Shown: piece by piece, positions 1-7,469 of the stretch | Numbering within the stretch: position 1 is the stretch's first letter | Layout: each line of letters opens with the position of its first letter | Origin: Glomus cerebriforme | Taxonomy: Eukaryota > Glomeromycota > Glomeromycetes > Glomerales > Glomeraceae | Direction: 5' to 3' | Assembly: GCA_003550305.1 (NCBI GenBank) | Contig: QKYT01000206.1 | Span: 38,514-57,285 of the forward strand | Length of the DNA: 18,772 nucleotides | Notes under the pieces: model-generated | The model's database searches: none | What the model saw: the letters and a program-made list of their open reading frames with translations, nothing else | What the model was told of the DNA's origin: nothing | Translations under genes and position numbers: made by a program

Positions 1-196
1 AAAACTTTTAAAATATATACAAATTTATATTTTATAAATTGTTTCTTATTGACATTAATTCCAATTTTGAATTAAAAATGCTTAAATATCAATTTATATT
101 TATTTATATAAAATAATCGTACAATTTTTATAAATCTGTTTATATAAAATATGATCACATATTTGGTATTGTGCAATGAAATCATTCTTATAATGA

Positions 197-484
197 AGGA
201 CTGATCAGTTCAGACGCCAACTTCATTATATCGAGGCGTGCTGTAATAAATTAAAGATCTTTTGACTTTAATTCAACTCAATTGACCCAAACTTGTTTGA
301 AGGTCTAATTAATACAAGTTTTTTACAAAAAAAATTGGTAAATCAGTTCAGTCGACCAGTATTAGTTTGGTCAAATACTGAACTGAATGTTTCGGTAAAT
401 TACTGATACTGATACCAATAATTTCAGTTCAGTATTAGTTTTGGCAAATACTGAACTGAACTGAACTGAACCGATCAGAGTCCT
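197..484. mobile_element. MITE-like short element with imperfect terminal inverted repeats
   Basis: The left end reads AGGACTGATCAGTTCAG (197-213). The reverse complement of the right end (466-484) reads AGGACTCTGATCGGTTCAG. The two differ by a 2-bp gap and one substitution. The ~288-bp interior has no coding potential and holds two related hairpins built from CAGTTCAGTATT and AATACTGAACTG. No convincing target-site duplication is visible next to the ends, so the exact borders are uncertain. Short length, terminal inverted repeats and absence of coding sequence fit a non-autonomous DNA transposon. The superfamily cannot be assigned. Confidence 0.6.
423..460. repeat. Perfect 14-bp inverted repeat (hairpin) inside the MITE-like element
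   Basis: TTCAGTTCAGTATT (423-436) is the exact reverse complement of AATACTGAACTGAA (447-460), with a 10-nt loop. A diverged version lies at 357-380: CAGTATT, a 10-nt loop, then AATACTG, followed by the same AACTGAA. The repeated CTGAA units at 451-470 extend the motif. The pair looks like an internal duplication within the element. Confidence 0.8.
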
Positions 485-628
485 AATCAGATTATCATCT
501 GATTATCTAAATTTCTTGAAAATAATGAAATATTTTATTATTCATTATCCAGTTTATTTATATTTAATAAGCTAACCAAATTTCTATTAAATTCTGTAAT
601 CTTATAGAAATATAAATTTATTAATATT

Positions 629-772
629 ATGAGTTATAAATGCCCTATTTGTGAAAAAACATTCAGTCAATGTATTGCATACAATCAACACGTTCAAAAA
701 TGCATAAAAACAGCAGAAATAAATGATAATGATGCAATATATAGCAGTGAAATGAATACTGAAAGTAATTAA
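629..772 (+). pseudogene. Short C2HC zinc-finger protein, probably a truncated N-terminus
   Basis: This 47-codon ORF starts at ATG 629 and ends at TAA 770-772. Residues 5-25 form a C2HC finger: CPIC near the start, then H and C in NQHVQKC. The tail is acidic and Ser/Asn-rich. Multicopy fungal (Glomeromycotina) proteins with this kind of finger at the extreme N-terminus usually continue for hundreds of residues, so the stop is more likely a truncation than a genuine small protein. I cannot recognise the missing downstream part in the next 200 nt. A DNA- or RNA-binding role is implied only by the finger. Confidence 0.45.
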
Positions 773-975
773 AGTAGTGATTGTATAAATACAATAAAAG
801 CGAGTATATCTTTTGAGATTATAGGCCACTTTGATATAGTTATAGTCATTACAAATATTGCCACACCAGTTCATGTTGAAGCTCTTACGCAAATGTTTTA
901 CTGAATTCGTGATTCTCCCATCATATTGTTTCTTTATTCTATCAAAAAAATTTTAACAAACTTTTTTGCCCAACA

Positions 976-2034
976 GGTTATGAAAATATTCAAGCAGAAC
1001 TTGAAAGTACTTGGCCTAATAATTTGTCCACAGCAATAAAGGAACATCGTGAATGAAATAATAATAGCATTTCTTATAAAGTTGACGAGTCTCCCACCAT
1101 AATAACTTTCATTGAAGTTGAGTATCAGAAATGCCTTTCCACGAGATACTTTATTGAGAAGCTTTATAGTCTTATAGTCAGTACCGATGCTTCTCTTTAA
1201 CTAATAAAAATGGAGGAGTTATAGAAAACTGTAAAAGAATCTGTAATGAAGTTAGAGTTGAAGCATTAATTATTAAAAAATAGATTTTAATGCAGTTGCT
1301 ACTTCCCAGAATCTTAGTCTTGAAGAAGCTGAAGTCCTTAAATTTGACCAAGAGTACTTTATCGCAGATATTATGGCACTTAAATGTTTTTATATGCAGA
1401 ATCTTTATTGTAAAGACATGAGTATCAAGAATTGGAATAATATTTGCAATAGAAAATTTGTTAAAAATTTTAGTTCGCCTGAAGCTCAGAAGCATTTCTT
1501 AAGGTTATTTTGTTTTCAAAGGCAAGGTTATGATGAGAAGAATGTAATGAAGGGATTGAAAGCTAAAGAAAATATACAATGGGAAATTACTTGCTATAAA
1601 GCTAAAGAGAATCTGGAAAAATCAGTGGTAGAAGACTTGCATAAATCTTATTTAGCAAAGTATTGGGAAGTTATACAAGAACTTTTTTAAATATTAGGCT
1701 TTACTGGCATTGATAACAAGCGTACTCTTTCTAGCGATANTGCATCAGAATCATTTATGTGATATTATGAAAAGTTTATAGAAATTTGAAACTAATCTTT
1801 ATTACTCTTTGATTTTAAGTCTCGTGTAAAGGAAACACCAGATCTTCATTTGGCTATAAAAATAATTAATGCAATTGCTAGCAATTGGTGTAGATATGAT
1901 ATTGAAAGTGATAAAAAAAGAATAGGGCCTAAAGGACAATAAGTTAGGCAATACTTATACTAAATTAATCATCGGCCATATAATAGTACTGGTTTCAGAG
2001 ATAAAGGCGTACAGAACTTCTATTATATAGATCA
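976..2034 (+). pseudogene. Decayed protein of a repetitive fungal family (possibly C-terminal part of an origin-binding-protein-like gene)
   Basis: Coding-like sequence runs through several frames. It begins with a segment containing AELESTWPNNL (from about 985), continues through a Lys/Glu-rich stretch near 1190-1280, and reaches its longest open part at about 1288-1690, which carries NLYCKDMSIKNWNNICN and LEKSVVEDLHKSYLAKYWEV. After TAA 1688-1690 the same frame continues with ILGFTGIDNKRTLSS, then ETPDLHLAIKIINAIASNWC and KRIGPKGQ, ending near RPYNSTGFRDKG. At least six nonsense codons and three or four frameshifts make it non-functional. From memory this resembles the C-terminal region of multicopy Glomeromycotina proteins labelled replication origin-binding protein. 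That name is a weak recollection; no helicase motifs are present here. One N at 1740 falls in it. Confidence 0.55.
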
Positions 2035-2160
2035 AAAACAGATAATGAGATTCAGAAACTCTTTGATTCTATAGGACAGAACAAATAATATTTTAGCTCA
2101 GATTGTTATTCAGCTACATCTTGACTACATTAGATTCTGTTTAGTTTTTTTACTTTCATG

Positions 2161-2775
2161 TCAAGTATGGTCATAAATTCTACTATGTAAGCTACAGATT
2201 TCAGTACCAGAATAGGTTTTCTTCTTACAGATAGGACATATTGTTCTAGAAAAGGCATTAAAATGTCTGGAACATCCTAAATCACTTATGCATCCTTTCC
2301 CATAAATCGAATTATCTCTCTTGATGTATTGGCAGATAAAATGACCCATATGAGGTAATTTTAATATTAATAATCTTAAAACTTCACTTTTATTTTTATT
2401 ATAGATGTTCAAAATTTCTTTGCTTTAGCGCCTTTGGTCAAAGTTACAAATCTTACTCACTCTTTTTGTAACTCTCTAGCCAATTTTTCTTATAAATGGG
2501 TTTGGTATATATTGTAAAAAAGGTTAGCCTATTATAGCAAGATATGCATATTTTTTCTGGTGAAGACCCATAATGTTTGACATACCCGTCCTTGTGAAAG
2601 TATCTTTTCCTACAGATAGACCTATCTTTTTTCTTATATAGGCAAGGCCAAGATGGGTAATTAGAATCTATAGAGTCCTTCAAATCAGATATGTATTTAC
2701 CAAAGAGATTAAAGGGTATAGTACTTCTTTTTGGAAAAGTTTTTAAGATTAATATACGTTAAATTTATCTTCATT
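2161..2775 (-). pseudogene. Cys/His-rich protein with two related modules, minus strand
   Basis: Read on the minus strand, the upstream module (about 2746 down to 2453) contains SWPCLYKKKD, then HKDGYVKHYG and ICISCYNRLT. The downstream module (2412 down to 2161) contains ICQYIKRDNS, then LGCSRHF and ICPICKKKTY. The two align as CxYxKxDxSI...(C/Y)...H...ICxxC, so they look like an ancient duplication of a zinc-binding-like module. A GTAAGA donor (2451-2456) and a TAAAAG acceptor (2386-2391) join them in frame through a GAT codon, giving a ~65-nt intron. The first module has lost several cysteines, with Tyr at matching places, and its 5' part is out of frame. No ATG begins either piece. A degenerate metal-binding protein is likely; its function is unknown. 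Confidence 0.45.
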
Positions 2776-2795
2776 TTTATTATAGATATTCAAAA
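2393..2795. repeat. Direct 22-bp repeat pair marking the duplicated Cys-rich modules
   Basis: TTTTTATTATAGATGTTCAA and its flank at 2393-2414 recur at 2774-2795 with a single change (GATGTT to GATATT), 381 bp apart. On the minus strand both copies encode LNIYNKN just upstream of a Cys-rich module. The distance between the modules' CxY motifs is about 306 bp. The 75-bp difference matches the ~25 extra residues in the upstream module, which supports one duplicated unit. Confidence 0.6.
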
Positions 2796-3060
2796 ATATA
2801 TTATGCCAGTTTGCAAAGTGCCTTAATGGCAGAGCATAAGTTATATCATTTTTTCACTTTTTTAACCTTCTTAAGAGCCATCTATGATATTTTCCCTTTT
2901 GAAGAAGCATAGCTTTGAGGAAATTTTTCAAATTGAATTTATTTCTTATATAATATAACTAGATAACAGTTAGTATTAATATGACTATTAAACGGCTATC
3001 CCAAAGATCTGAAAACCTAAAACTAATAACTTTGTATTAATTTTAGAGTAGTTTCTAAAA

Positions 3061-3996
3061 AAGCATAATTTGTTGGCTGATTCCACCCCAGAACAATTAA
3101 GCAAACATGCTTCCGAACTTGATGCTTTACTTCCTAATGATTGAATGGCCTGCAGGTATGTTAAAGTTACCCTTGTCAGAGGCACTGATAAGTGATAACA
3201 GATGCTCATTTAGTAAAGAGCAGATAGAGGCTCTCTTATCAGATAAGAGAAAGAAAAACCTCATTATAGAGAGAAGGGCAGAATACTGTCTAAAACCAGT
3301 GATTTTGTAAATATTATCGCTAATCATTGGGCATTGGGTCTGAAAAATAAAGATAAAAATGAAATCGTTACTAGTATTTTGTGTCAGTCAACATTCCATG
3401 TGAAGTTAACAAAAGGTAGTGTAGATCCTGCAATTATTAAAGAATTTGCCAAAGATAAGGAACTTATTCAAGATTCTAATAAAATTCAGAAAGAATGAAC
3501 TAAAAAGTAAATGGCTAATTCGAACAGAATTTTCATACATTTCTCTTTAGCAAATATAAGTAAAAGGATTCAGAATATAGATATTTTCAAAATTCCTACT
3601 AAAGAGAATCTCATAGATGTGATAGTAATGTTGAGTATGAGACTTGTGGAAGTAAGATCTCTTTAGATCAATTACTATGAACCAGACTCTTTGAACATTC
3701 CATTATGGTATAAAGAGGGCTATTTTTGATACTGTACAGGCTATTTAAAAAAATAGAAGAGAAAAGAAGAAGAATTCTGAGCCCTGACCATTTCTTTCCA
3801 TGGAGAAAAATCCAGAACACACAAGAGAATTGCTTACCTGGATTCAAGATGCAATTAAGGCTAAAAAATTATCTAACCCTATCTTTACTGAAAGTGGAAT
3901 ACATAATGCTTGGCCATTTAATAAATTCTTAAAGCAAGAACCTTATAAAACTATACCTAAAAAATTAAGAGATTATAGAAGTAAACACGCTTCCAA
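3061..3996 (+). pseudogene. Decayed tyrosine-recombinase-like protein (Crypton/integrase-type), C-terminus missing
   Basis: Coding-like segments in different frames together resemble a multicopy Glomeromycotina recombinase. They run LADSTPEQLSKHASELDALL (3075 on), CSFSKEQIEALLSDKR, NHWALGLKNKDKNEIVTSIL, TFHVK, SVDPAIIKEFAKDKELIQD, KIPTKENLIDVIVMLSMRLVEVRSL (split by stops) and, from 3788, PFLSMEKNPEHTREL and PYKTIPKKLRDYRSKHAS. MRLVEVRSL resembles the box-I Arg motif (RxxEVxxL) of tyrosine recombinases. KKLRDYRSKHAS resembles the box-II LR...H region. The nucleophilic Tyr should lie downstream but is absent, because the sequence switches to leucine-rich repeats after KHAS. Stops include TGA 3495-3497 and others. 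The identification rests on motif shape and memory, without a search. Confidence 0.5.
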
Positions 3997-4615
3997 TGTA
4001 ACTCATCTTAAAATTTTCTACTACCATTCACTTCGGAATGAAAAAATTATAGGCATTGTATATTCATGCCCAAATATAATTCATTTGGATTTTAAAAATA
4101 GTATAGAATTTAGTAATAGATCATTAGAGGCAATAGCAGTATTATGTCCAAAGCTGAAGTATTTCAATTTATGCAATAATCAATTGGGTAACTATATAAG
4201 CCTTCATGTTCGAGAAGTAGGTGATAGAGGTTTATGAAAAATCATACAGTCATGTCATAAATTAGAATATCTAAACATTTCATACTGCACAGAAATTCTT
4301 GAACCATCGATTTGTAATATTATTAATTCCTATCCAAAGCTCTAGCACCTTAGCCTTAGATTTTGTGAAATTACTAATATGACTATCAAAGAAATTGCTT
4401 GTTCATGTTTTAATTTAAAATATCTTGATCTGAAAGGATGTGAAAATATTAGCGAAGAAGCCATAGATCAGCCCATTTCACTTAATCCAAATATCCATGT
4501 CAAGAATTTTATGGGTACTATAATAACTCCTAATCTGGTTAGAGTAATTAGTGATTTACTTAATCAATATTCCAATACATCTATAACTAGTCAATTTCTG
4601 ACTCAAGGTATTATT
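3997..4615 (+). pseudogene. Leucine-rich repeats of an F-box/LRR-type protein, fused to the recombinase remnant
   Basis: The frame that carries the recombinase remnant (ATG 3800) continues without a break into LRRs: THLKIFYYHSL, CPNIIHLDFKNSI, CPKLKYFNLCNNQ, then [47 protein letters not shown]. The units are ~26 residues with the consensus CxxLxxLxLxxC, typical of the Cys-containing LRRs of Fbl/GRR1-type F-box proteins, which are greatly expanded in mycorrhizal fungi. No F-box is present. Two in-frame stops interrupt it: TGA 4235-4237 and TAG 4343-4345. There is no frameshift. Past SQFLTQ (about 4605) the reading frame runs into a MITE and ends at TAA 4688-4690. Confidence 0.65.
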
Positions 4616-4634
4616 TTCACCTTAATGTTAAGAG

Positions 4635-4894
4635 TATACTTGTCGTCAGAATTAATTACGGCATATGAAGCTTATACCGTAATACATTAAATCGCCGTAA
4701 TGCCGTAATTATTTAATGACAAAAATACAAAAATTATACAAAGAAAGTAAAACTTTTTTTCTGGATATATTTTAGATAATTTGTAATCNGTAAATCTATA
4801 ATNCTGGTCTTGANGTTTTNTTAAATATCTAAGTGNTAAAATCNATATTTCGTAATGCCGTAATTTTAATTCGGCAATTCTGATGGCACCTATA
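4635..4894. mobile_element. 260-bp MITE, hAT-like, with 8-bp target-site duplication
   Basis: The element is flanked by the exact direct repeat GTTAAGAG (4627-4634 and 4895-4902), an 8-bp target-site duplication. Its left end is TATACTTGTCGTCAGAATT and the reverse complement of its right end is TATAGGTGCCATCAGAATT, 15 of 19 identical. The inverted repeat then continues with ATTACGGCAT on both sides after an 11-nt gap. It has no coding capacity. 8-bp duplications are characteristic of the hAT superfamily (also seen in some others), so a non-autonomous hAT-type element is the likely class. It supplies the last ~18 codons and the stop codon of the LRR frame. Six isolated Ns lie at 4789-4844. Confidence 0.75.
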
Positions 4895-4902
4895 GTTAAG
4901 AG

Positions 4903-4975
4903 CTGGTGATAGAATACTGGTCAGTCAAGCAGAATGGTGATACTCTACCGATTTAACTAATCTGGATCAGTGATT
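4903..4975 (-). other. tRNA-like stretch, possible SINE head
   Basis: On the minus strand, TAGTTAAATCGG (4959-4948) matches the RNA polymerase III A-box consensus TRGYNNARNNGG and is followed by TAGAG, as in a tRNA D-arm (GGTAGAG). No good B box (GGTTCGANTCC) appears at the expected distance, and the anticodon and T arms do not fold. It could be a decayed tRNA-derived SINE, or a chance match. It abuts the target-site duplication of the neighbouring MITE. Confidence 0.25.
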
Positions 4976-5038
4976 ATATCAGAAGATTTTTTTGTTGGAT
5001 TATACCTTGTGTAACAAAAAAAATATAGATTAGCTAAC

Positions 5039-5664
5039 TTATTTTAAACATGGGCACTGGTCTGCACTAGCCAAATTTTTTATAAAAATTTTGTGCAATT
5101 GTTGAGGAGTGACTTTCAGAAATAACGGTAGTCTATTTTCAGTAAACCAAATTTTCTTTACTTCCCTGTCAATGTATTTCTCTAGTATAGACCATCTTCT
5201 AAGGGATCATAGAAATCCTCAAACTTTTGAAGATATTCTCTTATAGTTTTATTAGCTTCTTTTATGCTTTCTTGGTTAAAATAACTAACAATACTAAGCT
5301 TTTCTTGAATTGCTATTATATCATCTTCTAAATACATAAGCAAATTAAATATTTCACCAAATAAAATATCCGTAAAAGCTTTATTGCTTCAAAATGCCTC
5401 TTCTAGAATGGAATTACTATCAATGCTGAGATTCTCCTATATTGGTATTAAATCCCCTATCAATTCTAATAACAATTCATACAAATCAGCAAGTGTTTTT
5501 TCCATGAGCTCAGAATCTGGAGGCACTGCTAATTTATTTGCATTACCACCAATGGTTACCAGAAATAACATACTGAATTTTTTCTGAATGGCTACTATAT
5601 CCTTCTTCTTATATAAAAGTACTCCATAAAACTGAGCAAGCGTTTTAGTATTATTGTTCGCCAT
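5039..5664 (-). pseudogene. Broken helical protein of ~208 residues with an internal duplication, minus strand
   Basis: It starts at a true ATG (5664-5662; MANNNTKTLAQF...) and reads 75 codons to TAG (5439-5437). The same frame continues past TAG and a TGA (5391-5389) with SNKAFTDILFGEIFNLLMY, then EDDIIAIQEKL and KTIREYLQKFEDFYDPLEDG. At about 5190 it shifts one base to LEKYIDREVKKIWFTENRLP and ends at TAA (5041-5039) after a Cys-containing tail (DQCPCLK). FNLLMYLEDDIIAIQEKLSI repeats the first copy, YGVLLYKKKDIVAIQKKFSM, so the protein holds two related helical units. I do not recognise the family. Only two stops and one indel separate it from an intact gene, so the damage is recent or partly sequencing error. 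A GGATATAAG TATA-like site lies about 40 nt upstream. Confidence 0.55.
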
Positions 5665-6479
5665 GATTGCTATAATAAAGTAATATATTTAATGCAGAAA
5701 TCTTATATCCAGAATATTAATCATTAACTGAAGAAAGTTATGTATGCTAACTAGTATCCATATTTTTTTTCTGAACAAACATGAGAAAAATATGAAAGGA
5801 GGTCTAGTTGCAACATAGGATTTACCGTAAAAGTAAATAGTGTTGGCAAAAGCATATATTATAAAGAGTTGAGGACTTTGTAATTTTAAGATCTACAAGA
5901 ACTAACTACCTTTTCGTCTCTCTAGTAGATCTACATGTGAAAAGGTATGAGTATTTCGTTTACATGTACTTTCAAAGAGCTCTTGATATTATACGATAAT
6001 ACTAATTACTATTTTTATCTCCTTATTTTTTTTCCAGCAAAATATAAAGCATGTAGTGGTATATGGAAGTTCAGCCAACTTTTCACAAAAAACTTTCTCC
6101 AGAGAAAATAATGCAAAATAAGGTATGTATATTCCAGAAGTTATATATGTATGAGAGTGAGTTTTTTTCTCACTATATGGGTTGTTTTATCAAATAACAG
6201 TCACTGGTCATTTCTAGAATCATATAAGTCAAATAGATTTACTAATTAAATATGCAGCTTATCAATCAATTTTTTTACTATGATCAATTAATAAAAACGC
6301 AAATTTCAAGGTTTTTTGTCATATGCAAACTTTAATTTTTATCCAATAATATACGCAGAATTTTTTTTTCACTCTTCAAGTTAAGACCGAAACATCGATA
6401 TAATTTTTTCTAGTGTTTATTAACAAAAAGTCAGAAGAATTTCTTTATAAAGTTGAGCATTTTTATTAAACTTAAACTT
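5665..6479. other. Gene-free AT-rich interval between divergent genes
   Basis: It separates a minus-strand gene (start 5664) from a plus-strand gene (start 6480), so it should hold both upstream regions. I see no conserved coding frame. Visible structure: a 9-bp inverted repeat TACCTTTTC / GAAAAGGTA (5907-5915 and 5939-5947) enclosing the perfect palindrome GTAGATCTAC (5925-5934), plus several poly-T runs. Nothing else is recognisable. Confidence 0.5.
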
Positions 6480-7469
6480 ATGAATCTCAGAATGGAAAAC
6501 TTTACAAGCAATATAAACAAACCTAACCTTCAATATTATAATATCAACAACCTTAATTTTATAGAGGAAGAATACGTTTCTGATTTTAATAATATTAATA
6601 ATGACAAATACATTAAGTTAGATGATATTAATGAAGATTTAGATGATTTAATAAGTGAGGATGACATATTTGAAGATAATAATACTGGTTTAAATACTGA
6701 GGAATATTTAAATAATCCTAATTTTTTTCAATTGAATATGGACGCTTTTCAATCAGCCCGTCAACTTTCAACTACTTTGAATGAGACTGATAATATAGAT
6801 GACTTTATATTAGAATTAGATAGTAATTTTGATGATGAATCTGTAGTTTCTATGGCAACAGATATTACTAATGAAGTACAATTAATTGAAATTTCTGAAC
6901 CAACGAAGTTAACTAAATTTACAACATGTGTTTTAATTGATAATTTTAATGGAGAAATTCGTTCCTGTGGAAGTTCACAAAATTTACATTGTGTGAAAAA
7001 TATTTTTGGGACTTGGGAAATTGATAGTGAAATGGTTCATAGGGTAAATGATGATTTGGCTTCATTNGGAGTTTGTTATTCACATCAAATGTATGATCAA
7101 ACTAAGTTGCATGTAAAAAATGCAAAAGGAACTAAAGATTCTTTTTTGGGTTTTATTAGTAATAGGAGATGTCTTTTTTGTAATATTAATAAAACCTTTT
7201 ATACCCGTGAAGAGCAGTGTGATCAATATTCTTGGACATTAGTTGGTCAAAATTTACAAGTTCCTTGCTGTGGTCAATATCATTGTACTTCTTTAACCGA
7301 AATTTGTCTAATTTTATATCCTAGTTTATCTAATAAAAAAGCACATTATATATGTACTTCTTGTTATGAAAAACATGGTAGACATATTTATCAAAGGTCT
7401 GGGATAAAAGGAAAAGTTAGTCAGAATTGTCAAAAAGATTCTTCTCACAAAAAGAATCTCTTCATTTAA
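6480..7469 (+). CDS. 5' segment: acidic N-terminus plus Cys/His-rich region
   Basis: I start it at ATG 6480; upstream in-frame codons contain no ATG, and ATG 6492 is an alternative. Residues 1-130 are rich in Asn, Asp and Glu (for example EDLDDLISEDDIFEDNN). From about residue 150 comes a Cys/His cluster: Cys 150, 163, 171, 199 with His 202 (GVCYSHQ), CLFC at 231-234, CC at 263-264, QYHC ending at 269, CTSC at 292-295 and HGRH at 300-303. This spacing could bind several zinc ions, but it matches no textbook finger. The frame ends at TAA 7467-7469, soon after an A5 run (7449-7453) where the downstream frame takes over, so this is not the true C-terminus. One N at 7067 lies within. Confidence 0.65.
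   Translation: MNLRMENFTSNINKPNLQYYNINNLNFIEEEYVSDFNNINNDKYIKLDDINEDLDDLISEDDIFEDNNTGLNTEEYLNNPNFFQLNMDAFQSARQLSTTLNETDNIDDFILELDSNFDDESVVSMATDITNEVQLIEISEPTKLTKFTTCVLIDNFNGEIRSCGSSQNLHCVKNIFGTWEIDSEMVHRVNDDLASXGVCYSHQMYDQTKLHVKNAKGTKDSFLGFISNRRCLFCNINKTFYTREEQCDQYSWTLVGQNLQVPCCGQYHCTSLTEICLILYPSLSNKKAHYICTSCYEKHGRHIYQRSGIKGKVSQNCQKDSSHKKNLFI

Noticed and set aside
602..1495. Minus-strand open frames at 602-892 and 1178-1495
   Set aside because: Ile/Thr/Phe-rich with no motif, lying opposite plus-strand sequence that has a zinc finger or family resemblance.
3107..3327. Overlapping frames on both strands near 3107-3327 as separate genes
   Set aside because: The minus one is antisense. The plus one contains a genuine recombinase-like block (CSFSKEQIEALLSDKR) and is treated as part of the 3061-3996 remnant.
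5384..5587. Plus-strand open frame 5384-5587
   Set aside because: It is antisense to the ~208-residue minus-strand gene, which has an ATG, an internal duplication and a longer continuous frame.
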